Source: Arthrobacter sp. ISL-48 (lineage in GTDB: Bacteria; Actinomycetota; Actinomycetes; Actinomycetales; Micrococcaceae). Taken from it: 64,000 nt of DNA. The position numbers and the translations under genes are program-made. The DNA lies in the NCBI RefSeq assembly GCF_018613805.1, contig NZ_JAGGPL010000001.1, positions 310,001 through 374,000 on the forward strand, written 5' to 3'. Within the stretch, counting starts at the first letter, position 1. The number at the start of each line of letters is the position of its first letter. The notes under the pieces were generated by a model, which worked only from the letters and a program-made list of their open reading frames with translations, had not been told where the DNA came from and made no database searches. Below are positions 36,210-45,088 of the stretch, one piece after another.

Positions 36210-37640
36210 CTAGATCTCCGCCCCTTCGAGCAGCTCCGTCACCAGGGCGGCGATGGGCGAACGCTCCGAGCGGGTCAGGGTGATGTGGCCGAAGAGCGGG
36301 TGTCCTTTCAGGGTTTCGACGACTGCGGCGACGCCGTCGTGCCGTCCGACGCGCAGGTTGTCACGCTGGGCGACGTCGTGGGTAAGGATGATCTTGGAGT
36401 TCTGGCCAATGCGGCTCATCACGGTGAGGAGCACGTTCTTCTCCAGTGATTGTGCTTCGTCGACGATCACGAACGCGTCGTGCAGGGAGCGTCCGCGGAT
36501 GTGGGTCAGCGGCATAACTTCCAGCATGCCGCGGTCCATGACCTCCTCCACGACTTCCTGGCTGACCAGCGCGCCCAGGGTGTCGAACACGGCCTGCGCC
36601 CAAGGGTTCATTTTTTCGGCTTCGGAGCCGGGCAGGTAGCCGAGTTCCTGGCCGCCAACGGCGTAGAGGGGACGGAACACGATCACCTTCCGGTGTTCCC
36701 GGCGCTCCAGGACAGCTTCGAGTCCGGCACACAGTGCCAGAGCGGACTTGCCCGTCCCGGCCCGGCCGCCAATGGACACGATTCCGACCGCGGGATCCAT
36801 CAGCATGTCGATGGCCAGCCGCTGCTCGGCGGAGCGCCCATGCAGTCCGAAGACGTCGCGGTCGCCCTTGACGAGCCGGACCTGCTTGTCCGCTCCCACG
36901 CGGCCGAGGGCTGATCCCCTGTTGGAGAGGAGCACCAGGCCGGTGTTCACGGGCAACTCCGCGGCCGCCGGGATGAACACGGGCTCGTGGCCGTACAGCG
37001 TGGAGATCTCCTCCTCTGTTGCCTCCACCTCCGCCACCCCAGTCCAGCCCGAGTCCTTCACAAGCTCGTTGCGGTACTCATCGGCCGTGAGCCCCATGGC
37101 TGAGGCCTTTACGCGCATCGGCAGGTCCTTGGAGACAACCGTGACGTTGCGTCCTTCGTTCGCGAGGTTCTTGGCCACTGCCAGGATCCTGCTGTCGTTG
37201 TCGCCGCTCCGGAATCCCAACGGAAGCACCTCCGCGGAAATGTGGTTCATCTCCACGAGGAGCATGCCGCCGTCGTCGCCGATGGGGATGGGGCGGTCCA
37301 GGCCTCCATGTTTGACGCGGAGGTCATCGAGGAGCCGGAGTGCCTTGCGCGCAAAGTAGCCCAGTTCGGGGTCGTGACGTTTCGCCTCCAGCTCGCTGAT
37401 GACCACGATCGGAACAATGACGTCGTGCTCAGCAAAGCGCAGGAGCGCCCGCGGGTCCGAGAGCAAGACTGAGGTGTCAATCACGAAGCTGTGAATGGTG
37501 GCTTCCCTTCCGGAGACAGCAAAACCGGCCGCAGCTTGTTCATCTGCCGGACCGGTCTTTGAGGTGGCTCGCGTGGCGCGAGAGGTAGCTTTCTGTCCCT
37601 CGTCGTAAACGACCTCGGGCAGTTGTTCAGAAATAGCCAC
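36210..37640 (-). CDS. PhoH-family ATPase with N-terminal PIN domain (PhoH2/YlaK type)
   Basis: About 476 residues. The PIN nuclease domain (about 50-180) shows acidic residues in [12 protein letters not shown] (D55), VVISELE and SGDNDSR (147-149). The PhoH ATPase domain follows, with Walker [10 protein letters not shown] (291-299) and Walker [10 protein letters not shown]. In mycobacteria PhoH2 is an RNA helicase/ribonuclease, so RNA unwinding and cleavage is the likely role. The GTG at 37640 with GGAG 5 nt upstream is preferred over the longer frame to 37718. A GC-rich hairpin lies in its leader near 37681-37714. Confidence 0.9.
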   Translation of the reverse strand: MAISEQLPEVVYDEGQKATSRATRATSKTGPADEQAAAGFAVSGREATIHSFVIDTSVLLSDPRALLRFAEHDVIVPIVVISELEAKRHDPELGYFARKALRLLDDLRVKHGGLDRPIPIGDDGGMLLVEMNHISAEVLPLGFRSGDNDSRILAVAKNLANEGRNVTVVSKDLPMRVKASAMGLTADEYRNELVKDSGWTGVAEVEATEEEISTLYGHEPVFIPAAAELPVNTGLVLLSNRGSALGRVGADKQVRLVKGDRDVFGLHGRSAEQRLAIDMLMDPAVGIVSIGGRAGTGKSALALCAGLEAVLERREHRKVIVFRPLYAVGGQELGYLPGSEAEKMNPWAQAVFDTLGALVSQEVVEEVMDRGMLEVMPLTHIRGRSLHDAFVIVDEAQSLEKNVLLTVMSRIGQNSKIILTHDVAQRDNLRVGRHDGVAAVVETLKGHPLFGHITLTRSERSPIAALVTELLEGAEI

Positions 37641-37888
37641 ATCGACTCCAGCCCCGGGCGCACCCGGAATTGTTATTGGTGAGGCGGCTCGGCCCGAAGG
37701 CCGGACTCGGCCTCCCATACAACCGGCGCGAAAATTCGCTCCATGTACTGGCCTCCCCGATCAGCCGGCGGTTTGCCTGCTGATAAATACAACGTAAATC
37801 CACGGCCGGTAATTTCCAATTCCCTCACCCGGCGATTCCTGTTGCGGCGTTGTGAATTTGGTGTGAACGTACCCTGAAAAAGGTGGGT

Positions 37889-38662
37889 TCAGGCGCCGAA
37901 GCGCCGCTGCCTGCCGGCGTAGTCGCGCAGGGCGCGGAGGAAATCCACTTTGCGGAAGGCAGGCCACAGTGCTTCGCAGAAGTAGAACTCGCTGTACGCG
38001 CTCTGCCACATGAGGAAGCCGGAGAGCCGCTGCTCCCCCGAGGTCCTGATCACCAGATCCGGATCCGGCTGGCCCCTGGTGTACAGAAAGCGCGAAATGT
38101 CATCCACCGACAGAGTGTCCGCCAGCTCGCCGATGTCCGAGCCTTTGGCGACAGCGTCATGGAGCAGCTCCCTCACTGCATCCACGATCTCGCGCCGTCC
38201 GCCGTAGCCGACGGCCACGTTCACATGGATTTTCTCGCGCACCGGGGTGCGGGCGGTGAGCTTGTTGAGCCGCTCAGCCAGGTAGTCCGGCAGCAGCTCA
38301 GGGGCGCCCATGGCATGGACGGAGATGTTCGCGTCATCGTCCAGCCGGTCCAGGGTGTTTGCGATGATCCCCATCAGCAGGTCGAGTTCCTCGCTGGACC
38401 GGTTCATATTGTCCGTGGACAGCATGTACAGCGTGACCACCTTGACGCCCAGTTCCTGGCACCAACCGAGGAACTCGTGGATCTTGTCGGCGCCGGCCTG
38501 GTGGCCCTGGCTGGTGGGCGCGTTGAACTGCTTGGCCCAGCGGCGGTTGCCATCCACCATCACACCGATATGTCTGGGGATGCGGTCTCCGGCCAGGCCC
38601 CTGAGCAGCCGGCGCTCATAGAAGCCGTAGAGGAACCCGGGCAATTCCACGCGGAGACTCAC
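37889..38662 (-). CDS. uppS: Isoprenyl transferase (cis-polyprenyl diphosphate synthase, UppS-like)
   Basis: About 257 residues. The family signature HIGVMVDGNRRWAKQ carries the catalytic Asp, and the C-terminal RTSGEQRLSGFLMWQSAYSEFYF block is intact. It makes Z-polyprenyl diphosphate, the carrier for peptidoglycan and for the mannosyl donor of PMT. The GTG 38662 after AGGAAG gives the usual N-terminus SLRVELPGFLYGFYE; ATG 38695 is an alternative, and a TAGGAT box lies just upstream of it. It is divergent from the PAQR gene. Confidence 0.93.
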   Translation of the reverse strand: MSLRVELPGFLYGFYERRLLRGLAGDRIPRHIGVMVDGNRRWAKQFNAPTSQGHQAGADKIHEFLGWCQELGVKVVTLYMLSTDNMNRSSEELDLLMGIIANTLDRLDDDANISVHAMGAPELLPDYLAERLNKLTARTPVREKIHVNVAVGYGGRREIVDAVRELLHDAVAKGSDIGELADTLSVDDISRFLYTRGQPDPDLVIRTSGEQRLSGFLMWQSAYSEFYFCEALWPAFRKVDFLRALRDYAGRQRRFGA

Positions 38663-38803
38663 CTGACTTCCTTGCTGTACGACGGCATTGCACATCCTAG
38701 GCTACCGTCCGCAGTCGGCGGGAGCGCGCCAGCGGAATCAGCGAGAGGTGGCAAGGGACATTACCAGCAAGTAACTTAGTTGGACGTAGGTTATTCTGGG
38801 TCC

Positions 38804-39523
38804 ATGACCGGCGAGACTCCCAAAGGCCCCAAAACCGGAGCGGAGCCCGGGCGCGGCGCAGTCGAGGATGCGGCGGTACGCCTGGCCGAACTCCTGATGA
38901 TCAAACCCAAATGGCGGGGATGGATCCATACTGTCACGGCGCCGCTGGCACTTATTGCGGGCATCGTCCTGGTTGTCATCGCGCCGTCAACGGACCGTAA
39001 GATCACTTCCGCCATTTATGCTGCCACCGGCATCCTGCTCTTCGGTATTAGCGCCATCTACCACCGTGGCAACTGGTCCCCGGGCGTGAAGATTGTCCTG
39101 AAGCGCCTGGACCATACCAACATCATGCTGGTCATCGCGGGCAGCTACACACCCCTTGCCTGGTCGCTGCTGGACCGGCCCAAAGCCGTCCTGCTGCTCT
39201 GGATCATCTGGTCCGGAGCAATTCTGGGAGTCCTGTTCCGACTTCTGTGGACAGACGCCCCGCGCTGGCTTTACGTGCCCATCTACATAGCCCTTGGCTG
39301 CGGCGCCCTGTTCTACCTCCCGGATTTCTTTGCGGCCAGCGTTCCTGCGGCCATCCTGATCTGCGTGGGCGGCGCCCTTTACATCGCCGGCGCCGTTTTC
39401 TACGCCCTCAAGAAGCCCAACTTCAGCTACGAACACTTCGGCTTCCATGAGCTGTTCCACGCCCTCACCGTCCTGGCCTTCGGCGCGCATTTCACGGCGA
39501 TCTCCATCGCCGTCCTCAGCTGA
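38804..39523 (+). CDS. PAQR/hemolysin III (TrhA) family membrane protein
   Basis: 239 residues with seven membrane helices after a hydrophilic N-terminus. Conserved PAQR metal-site elements are SAIYHRG (His), DHTNIM (Asp) and the late FHELFHALTVLAFGAHF histidines. Bacterial relatives (TrhA) take part in membrane-fluidity or energy-metabolism homeostasis and are not proven hemolysins. TATTCT at 38792-38797 lies exactly 6 nt before ATG 38804 (leaderless). Confidence 0.9.
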   Translation: MTGETPKGPKTGAEPGRGAVEDAAVRLAELLMIKPKWRGWIHTVTAPLALIAGIVLVVIAPSTDRKITSAIYAATGILLFGISAIYHRGNWSPGVKIVLKRLDHTNIMLVIAGSYTPLAWSLLDRPKAVLLLWIIWSGAILGVLFRLLWTDAPRWLYVPIYIALGCGALFYLPDFFAASVPAAILICVGGALYIAGAVFYALKKPNFSYEHFGFHELFHALTVLAFGAHFTAISIAVLS

Positions 39524-39553
39524 CAGCTCCTTCCCCCTGGTAGCCGACAGCGG

Positions 39554-41839
39554 TTAGCTAGTCATGGCTTCCAGCCGCTCCCGGAGCTTTTCCGGCGTGC
39601 TGACAGGAAGGTCGCACACCATGTTCCGGCACAGATACACCAGCGGGTCACCACCACGTCCCGGCGGCCTCTCCCTCAGCAGGGGAACGCGTGTATCCCC
39701 GAAAGGCGCGGCCGACGGCGGTACCGACGAAACGCCGTCGTCCTCCACCGCTATCACCAGCCCGGGGCTGGGCGAGTTGAGCAGTTCGCGGTGCAGCGCA
39801 GTCCTTTCAGGACTGTCAGGCCCGACGACGGCGGCCTCCACGGGTCCCGCCAGGGCAGCCTGCGCGGTGGCCAGCAGCCAGCCGGCCACGCGGGGCGCCC
39901 GGCTGGCGACAGGAGGCAGCAGAGCCAGGATATGGGCGGCCAACGCGCGGTGTTCTGCCGATCCCGAGAGGGCTGCGTAGCTGAGGAGAACGCCCGCGAA
40001 CGCCGCGGCACCGCTCGGGGTGGCATTGTCAAAGGGGTCCAGGCCGGGCTCCCCGCCCTGCGCGGAGCGGACCTGACCGGAACTGTCGGAAGTGTCCGCC
40101 AGCCTGCCCGCCAGGACGAACCGGCGGCATGCCGCCTGAACCAATTGTTCGGCGAACTCATACCAGTGGGTCCTGCCGGTGACGGCATAGAGGGCGAACA
40201 ACCCTTCGGCACAGAACGCGTAGTCTTCCAGGAGGCCGCCGATCCCCCGTGCCGTCCCGGCGTGTGATACACGGACCAGCACCGGCGAACCGTCGTCCGC
40301 CGCTCCCGGGCCTGTGGTGCCGGCGGGTTGCCAATGGACCCGCTCCAGGTAGGCAGCGATGGACCCGGCTGCGGCGACAAAGTCTTCGCGGCCCAGCACA
40401 GCGCCGGCTTCGGCAAGCGCCGCGACAGCCAGCCCGTTCCAGCCGGCCACGATCTTCTCATCCCTGGCCGGCTGCGGGCGCTCCCGCCGCGCCGCCAGCA
40501 ACACGGGACGGGCGTGGGCCCACAACTCAGCTTCGGCGCTGTCCAGGGCCCTGGCAGGGTGCAGCGGCGAGCCGTAGTCAGACACGGTTCCTTGCACGCC
40601 CACGTTCATCATGCGGGCAACCGCAGCCCCGGCGTCAGCACCCAGCACCTCCTGGAGCCCCGGAATGGTCCACAGATAGGCGGCACCCTCATGGTGTTCG
40701 CCGTCCACCACCGAATCCGCATCCAGTGAGGACGCCAGCGCGCAGGATCTTTCGGGCGTGGCCGGTTGGCCGGCCTGGTCCGAACATGCCAGGCCCAACG
40801 ACCCCATCATCCACTCCGCGGTGAGGGCGGCCACCTCCGCCGCCTCGGCCGCCGAGAAGATGCCGTTCCCGCCGAGCCGTACCCAGTGAACGTAGACGCG
40901 CAGCAACTGGGCGTTATCATACAGCATCTTCTCGAAGTGCGGAACAGACCAGTCGCCGGTGACGGAGTACCTGGCAAAACCGCCATCCAGCTGATCGAAC
41001 AATGCGGACCGCGCCATGGCGGCCAACGTCCTCCCGGCCATGTCCCCGGCCACGCCTGCAGTGCCTGAATCGTTGCCGGCATCTCCGGCGGCAGCATGCC
41101 GGATCAGGAATTCCAGCACCGCCGACGGCGGGAATTTGGGGGCGGCCCCAAACCCGCCGTCGGCCTGGTCTTCTGAACGCGCCAGGGACTGCACAGCCAG
41201 CGGCAGGAGGTCCTGATCACCGAGTGGAGCGGGACCGTCCACCGTGACGGCCGCAGCCAGCTGGGCTTCGCCCATGCTTTGCGCCAGCGCATGGGCGTTC
41301 TGCTCGACGGCACCCCGACGCTCCTGCCACGCTTCCGTCACCGCCTCAAGGACCTGGCGGAAGGAAGGCCTGCCGGGCATCGGGCGCGGCGGGAAGTACG
41401 TACCCGCATGGAAGGCCCTGCCGTCGGGAGTCAGGAACACGGACATCGGCCAGCCACCCTCGCCACTGATGGCCTGGGTGGCCGCCATGTAGACAGCATC
41501 GACGTCCGGACGCTCTTCCCTGTCCACCTTGACAGCCACGAACTGGGCATTCAGGTAGTCCGCAGTGTCCGGGTCCTCAAAGGATTCGTGTGCCATGACG
41601 TGGCACCAATGACAGGCCGCATAGCCGATGGACAGGAACACGGGCACGTCACGGGCGGCAGCGGCAGCGAAAGCCGGGTCGCCGAACGGCTGCCAGTGAA
41701 CGGGATTACCGGCGTGCTGGCGAAGGTACGCCGACGGCTCCCGCCCCAGCAGGTTCTGCGCCCCCAGGTCCGGCCGCTCGGATCCGTTTTCGGCTGAGGC
41801 GTCCCCGGCAGCTTCTTCAGCCCTGGGTGCGTCCTGCAT
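39554..41839 (-). CDS. Thioredoxin-domain protein of the DUF255/YyaL (spermatogenesis-associated protein 20-like) family
   Basis: About 761 residues. The N-terminal thioredoxin-like DUF255 domain has the CHWC active site (76-79) in YAACHWCHVMAHESFED, and the remainder is an (alpha/alpha)6-barrel-like region with VAGWNGLAVAALAEAG. Function is unknown; a cellobiose-epimerase-like fold is reported for the C-terminal part of relatives. The start at 41839 overlaps the upstream small membrane gene by 23 bp; ATG 41872 is an alternative. Neither has a strong ribosome-binding site, consistent with coupled translation. Confidence 0.87.
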   Translation of the reverse strand: MQDAPRAEEAAGDASAENGSERPDLGAQNLLGREPSAYLRQHAGNPVHWQPFGDPAFAAAAARDVPVFLSIGYAACHWCHVMAHESFEDPDTADYLNAQFVAVKVDREERPDVDAVYMAATQAISGEGGWPMSVFLTPDGRAFHAGTYFPPRPMPGRPSFRQVLEAVTEAWQERRGAVEQNAHALAQSMGEAQLAAAVTVDGPAPLGDQDLLPLAVQSLARSEDQADGGFGAAPKFPPSAVLEFLIRHAAAGDAGNDSGTAGVAGDMAGRTLAAMARSALFDQLDGGFARYSVTGDWSVPHFEKMLYDNAQLLRVYVHWVRLGGNGIFSAAEAAEVAALTAEWMMGSLGLACSDQAGQPATPERSCALASSLDADSVVDGEHHEGAAYLWTIPGLQEVLGADAGAAVARMMNVGVQGTVSDYGSPLHPARALDSAEAELWAHARPVLLAARRERPQPARDEKIVAGWNGLAVAALAEAGAVLGREDFVAAAGSIAAYLERVHWQPAGTTGPGAADDGSPVLVRVSHAGTARGIGGLLEDYAFCAEGLFALYAVTGRTHWYEFAEQLVQAACRRFVLAGRLADTSDSSGQVRSAQGGEPGLDPFDNATPSGAAAFAGVLLSYAALSGSAEHRALAAHILALLPPVASRAPRVAGWLLATAQAALAGPVEAAVVGPDSPERTALHRELLNSPSPGLVIAVEDDGVSSVPPSAAPFGDTRVPLLRERPPGRGGDPLVYLCRNMVCDLPVSTPEKLRERLEAMTS

Positions 41840-42158
41840 CGCCGTTCGATTCGCTGTGGGATGGCTCAGCATTTCCGGAGGTTCGGCCGTAGCCCTGACC
41901 TGGGCCGCCGTCCTCTGCCTCGACGTCGGCCGCTGCGGCCGCTGCCATCCGTTCCTCCTCCACCTGGGCCCGGTAGCGGACACGCCGGATTCGCCGCACC
42001 ATATCAACGATCAGCAACGTGGTGGCCAGAACAAAGAAGGCGGTCATGATGAACCCCCACAACCCCGGCGTGATCTGGTCCTCGGACATACCGTCACGCA
42101 GTGCGGGCGTGGGCAGGGGCGACGGCGTGGTGGCCAGTGACAGGAGCAAGTGGTGCAC
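41817..42158 (-). CDS. Small single-helix membrane protein, unknown function
   Basis: 113 residues: short N-terminus, one membrane helix (GFIMTAFFVLATTLLIVDMV), a basic stop-transfer stretch (RRIRRVRYRAQ), an Ala/Glu-rich helix and a disordered tail. The GTG start has AGAAGG 8 nt upstream. It overlaps the DUF255 gene and is probably co-transcribed with it from a promoter near 42280 (minus-strand TAAGAT region) with a leader of about 100 nt. Similar small proteins sit beside mca in related genomes, from memory. Confidence 0.75.
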   Translation of the reverse strand: MHHLLLSLATTPSPLPTPALRDGMSEDQITPGLWGFIMTAFFVLATTLLIVDMVRRIRRVRYRAQVEEERMAAAAAADVEAEDGGPGQGYGRTSGNAEPSHSESNGDAGRTQG

Positions 42159-42262
42159 AGTTCAAACCTTCTGTGGAAAATGATGGCAGCCGGCCGTTGA
42201 TTCCGGGCACGGGCCACGGACCCGGCTCATCTTCTACGTGGCATAGAAATTGCCTGCATTAT

Positions 42263-43168
42263 CTATCTTAGCCCCGCGAAAAGATCCCTCTCCGGTAGCT
42301 GGGCGGGGACCCTTGACTGGATCAGGGAGTAGTCCTCCCAAGGCCAGGCGCGGCGCTGCATTTCAGGCGAGACGGCGAAGAAGAACCCCAGCGGATCCAC
42401 TTGGGTCCGGTGTTCGCGGAGAGCGTCGTCGCGGACCTCAAAGTAGTCACCACAGTCCACCTGGGTGGTGGTGGGGTGCCCGGCAGGAGGCGGCGTATGC
42501 CCCTCGGCGTCGGTCTCCAGCCAGGCGGCGAGCCGCTCCGCATAGGGCGACTGCAACCCCGCCTCTGCCAGGGCAAAATGGAGTGCCCGGAAGCGCTCGG
42601 GACTGAAGGCCCGGTCGTAGTAGAGCTTGCCGGGCTCCCAGGCTTCGCCCGTTCCGGGATAGCGGTCAGGATCCCCCGCCGCGTCGAACGCCTCTACAGC
42701 CACCCGGTGCGCCATGATGTGGTCCGGGTGCGGGTACCCTCCGTTTTCGTCATAGCTGATCATCACGTGCGGCTTGAAGCTGCGGACAAGCCGCACCAGT
42801 GGCGCTGCTGCGCGAGCCAGGGGCTGCGTGGCGAAGGAACCGTCGGGCAGGGGCGGGAGCGGATCGCCCTCGGGAAGCCCGGAGTCAACAAAGCCAATCC
42901 AGCGCTGCTTGATGCCCAGTACCTTGGCAGCCCGGTCCATCTCGAGCCGCCGGGCGCCCGCCATGTCGCGCTTTGGATGCGGTTCCCCCTCCACCGCAGG
43001 GTTCTGGATTCCACCCCTGGATCCGTCCGTGCAGGTAGCCACCATGACATCCACGCCGGCAGCGGCATACATCGCCATCGTGGCCGCACCCTTGCTCGAC
43101 TCGTCATCAGGATGCGCGTGCACGGCGAGCAGCCGGAGCGGGGCCGGGGGTGTGCTGGACGCTGTCAT
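42263..43168 (-). CDS. mca: Mycothiol S-conjugate amidase
   Basis: About 301 residues of the LmbE/PIG-L zinc deacetylase family. Zinc ligands are seen in HAHPDDE (17-23) and HPDH (147-150). Mca cleaves mycothiol conjugates to release mercapturates for export, so it detoxifies electrophiles. MshB, the related deacetylase, is the alternative, but the DUF4307-greA neighbourhood matches mycobacterial mca. The ATG start has AAGGAG 9 nt upstream. An 18-bp palindrome sits in the leader. Confidence 0.88.
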   Translation of the reverse strand: MTASSTPPAPLRLLAVHAHPDDESSKGAATMAMYAAAGVDVMVATCTDGSRGGIQNPAVEGEPHPKRDMAGARRLEMDRAAKVLGIKQRWIGFVDSGLPEGDPLPPLPDGSFATQPLARAAAPLVRLVRSFKPHVMISYDENGGYPHPDHIMAHRVAVEAFDAAGDPDRYPGTGEAWEPGKLYYDRAFSPERFRALHFALAEAGLQSPYAERLAAWLETDAEGHTPPPAGHPTTTQVDCGDYFEVRDDALREHRTQVDPLGFFFAVSPEMQRRAWPWEDYSLIQSRVPAQLPERDLFAGLR

Positions 43169-43193
43169 CTCGGACGGCTCCTTTTTCTCGTGT

Positions 43194-43211
43194 AGCTGCC
43201 GTCCGGCAGCT
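43194..43211. promoter_or_regulatory. 18-bp palindrome AGCTGCCGTCCGGCAGCT in the mca leader
   Basis: Arms of 8 bp around a 2-bp centre, 26 bp upstream of the mca ATG and close to its ribosome-binding site. It could be a regulator site or an mRNA hairpin that limits translation. A TATATG -10-like element lies upstream near 43226-43231 (minus strand). Confidence 0.4.
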
Positions 43212-43305
43212 TTGGCCGGGCGGTCATATAGGGGTACGGCATTGAGCGGGGCAGGGAATCCGTAGCCCGGAGAACCGTCTCCCGGATCCGCACTAAACTG
43301 AACTG

Positions 43306-43764
43306 GTGACTTCCCAGGATCAGCCGGCCGTTTCCCCGCCAGCAAGCACTAGCCTAGCCAATCGTTATGGCGGCCAAAAGCGCCGGCTGTCCGGCAAGGC
43401 AAAGCGTGCCATCGGAATTGGGGCGCTAGCGGCGGGAATCGGCTTCATGGCCTGGGTTTCCACGTCCTCAGCCACCGGCGGCGTGACGTCCAAGGACATT
43501 GGCTTCAGTGTTACGGACGCCACCCAGACGGAAGTCGATTTCCAAGTGACCCGGGACCCCGGTGTGGCAGTCAAGTGCGCCGTGAAGGCGCTGGACTCCA
43601 AGTTCGCCATCGTTGGCTGGAAAGTGGTGGATCTCCCGCCAGAAGAGGCGGACGGTACGGCCGACAACGGGCGCACCATTTCCCGGCGGGTGGTCCTGCA
43701 AACGGAGTCACTTGCTGTCTCGGGACTGGTGGACAGCTGCTGGATTCCTGACGGCTCCAAATAG
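43306..43764 (+). CDS. DUF4307 domain membrane protein
   Basis: 152 residues. After a basic N-terminus there is one membrane helix (AIGIGALAAGIGFMAWV) and an extracytoplasmic beta-rich DUF4307 domain (VTDATQTEVDFQVTRDPG, CAVKALD). Function is unknown. The same gene lies between mca and greA in mycobacteria (memory). The GTG start has a TAAACT box at 43294-43299 exactly 6 nt upstream (leaderless). Confidence 0.85.
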   Translation: MTSQDQPAVSPPASTSLANRYGGQKRRLSGKAKRAIGIGALAAGIGFMAWVSTSSATGGVTSKDIGFSVTDATQTEVDFQVTRDPGVAVKCAVKALDSKFAIVGWKVVDLPPEEADGTADNGRTISRRVVLQTESLAVSGLVDSCWIPDGSK

Positions 43765-43815
43765 GGGAATGTGATCTGCACCGCTTCCTTGTTGGGTTTA
43801 ATCCACAGGATTGAC

Positions 43816-43918
43816 TACAATGGAGCAATACCTTTACCCCGCTGAGCTGGTTACTGAGTTCCACAAGTGGCCACCGTGGCGGGGTCTTTTGCTGTATGAC
43901 CCACAAGAGGAGAAGTCC
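43816..43918 (+). promoter_or_regulatory. greA promoter and about 90-nt leader
   Basis: TACAAT at 43816-43821 with a TTGGGT -35-like element at 43792-43797 (18-bp spacer) is the most canonical promoter in this region. The transcript would carry a leader of about 90 nt ending in GAGGAG 8 nt before the GTG start. The leader has a small GCCAC-C-GTGGC stem. Confidence 0.5.
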
Positions 43919-44413
43919 GTGTCTACCACCAACAGCGCGCCTGCAGCCTGGCTCACCCAGGAAGCTTTTGACCGCCTGAAGGCAGAGCTGGACCACCTTT
44001 CCGGCGCTGGCCGTGCGGAGATTGTCCAGAAGATTGAAGCAGCCCGCCAGGAAGGCGACCTCAAGGAAAACGGCGGCTACCACGCAGCCAAGGAAGAGCA
44101 GGGCAAGATCGAGGCCCGGATCCGCCAGCTGACAGCCCTACTGCGCGATGCCCATGTAGGCGAAGCTCCCGCGGATGACGGGATCGTAGGGCCCGGCATG
44201 ATCGTGGTGGCCAGGATCGCCGGGGACGAAGAGTCCTTCCTGCTCGGATCCCGTGAAATTGCCGGTGATTCGGACCTCGATGTCTTCAGCGAAAAGTCGC
44301 CCCTCGGCGCTGCGATTTTGGGCCACAAAGAAGGCGACAAACTCAGCTATACGGCACCCAACGGCAAGGACATCACGGTGGAGATCCTCTCTGCCAAGCC
44401 CTACGCCGCCTAG
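43919..44413 (+). CDS. greA: Transcription elongation factor GreA
   Basis: 164 residues. An N-terminal coiled coil (LTQEAFDRLKAELDHLSG...EGDLKENGGYHAAKEEQGK) with the tip acidic residues, then the FKBP-like C-terminal domain (GSREIAGDSDLDVFSEKSPLGAAILGHKEGD). It stimulates RNA cleavage by stalled RNA polymerase. The GTG at 43919 is chosen for the GAGGAG site; the frame extends to 43811 but without support. Confidence 0.95.
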   Translation: MSTTNSAPAAWLTQEAFDRLKAELDHLSGAGRAEIVQKIEAARQEGDLKENGGYHAAKEEQGKIEARIRQLTALLRDAHVGEAPADDGIVGPGMIVVARIAGDEESFLLGSREIAGDSDLDVFSEKSPLGAAILGHKEGDKLSYTAPNGKDITVEILSAKPYAA

Positions 44414-44442
44414 GGCACCTGCCCTATCGGAACACTTGCCAC

Positions 44443-44486
44443 AACGGAAACACCGGTTGCCTTCAGGGGCGGCCGGTGTTTCCGTT
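44443..44486. terminator. Bidirectional hairpin terminator greA / rhomboid
   Basis: Perfect 14-bp arms AACGGAAACACCGG / CCGGTGTTTCCGTT (44443-44456, 44473-44486). The right arm lies inside the last codons of the rhomboid gene, so its C-terminal NGNTG is encoded by terminator sequence. Confidence 0.8.
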
Positions 44487-45080
44487 ACGGCGTCTTAGCA
44501 GCATGGCGGCGGCCACGCCACCCAAAGCTCCGCCCAGATGTGCCTGCCAGGAAATGTACCCCGCCACGACCGGCAACACACCGAGAAGGATGCTGCCGTA
44601 CACCATGAACAGCACGATCGACAGCAGTATCTGCCCCCAGTTGCGATTCAAGAATCCCCTCACCAACAGGAAAGCGAACAGCCCGAAAACGAGCCCGGAA
44701 GCGCCAACTGTGATGCCGCCGTCGCCGATCAGCCAGACAGTCAGCCCGGAGCCCAGCCAGCTGAAGCCCAGCGCGGTCAGGAAGACCCTGAGCCCGGAAA
44801 GGAACACCAGGAACCCGAAGATGATCAACGGCAAAGTGTTGGACAGCAGGTGGTTGAGGCCGGCATGGAGCAGGGGGAACGTGAAAATATCCAGCAGGCC
44901 GTCGGCGCTGCGCGGCCGGAGACCGAAGGTCCTGTTCAGGGCGTGCAGCGTGAGCATGTTGACGATCTCGATCGCAAACAGCACCAGCACGAATCCGCCA
45001 ACCACCAGCAGCCCGCCCTTTGCACGCGAGGCAGTGGTCACCCGACTTCTTGGACTCCCGTCCCCCATGGCGTCGAACAT
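44463..45080 (-). CDS. Rhomboid family intramembrane serine protease
   Basis: About 205 residues with six membrane helices. The catalytic Ser is in GASG (S128) and the catalytic His in WQAHLGG (H181); HAGLNHLLSN (H77, N81) forms the oxyanion region. Substrates are unknown. ATG 45080 lies 8 bp after the ilvA stop with an AGGGGCGG site, so it is the last gene of the perM-ilvA-rhomboid run. The longer frame to 45149 would overlap ilvA. Confidence 0.9.
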   Translation of the reverse strand: MFDAMGDGSPRSRVTTASRAKGGLLVVGGFVLVLFAIEIVNMLTLHALNRTFGLRPRSADGLLDIFTFPLLHAGLNHLLSNTLPLIIFGFLVFLSGLRVFLTALGFSWLGSGLTVWLIGDGGITVGASGLVFGLFAFLLVRGFLNRNWGQILLSIVLFMVYGSILLGVLPVVAGYISWQAHLGGALGGVAAAMLLRRRNGNTGRP

Positions 45081-45088
45081 TACCGCCC

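Noticed and set aside
37850..37873. TGTGAATTTGGTGTGAA as a Crp site near phoH
   Set aside because: It is a direct repeat of TGTGAA, not the inverted TGTGA-N6-TCACA arrangement.
37761..38009. 82-codon minus-strand frame upstream of phoH as a possible PhoAT antitoxin
   Set aside because: It starts inside uppS in another frame, ends about 120 bp before the phoH start, has no clear ribosome-binding site, and is Arg/Pro-rich like a shadow frame.
43254..43279. GGGAAT-N17-GTC upstream of DUF4307 as a sigma-R/sigma-E type promoter
   Set aside because: The -10 half is a poor match, and the TAAACT box 6 nt before the GTG explains the promoter better.
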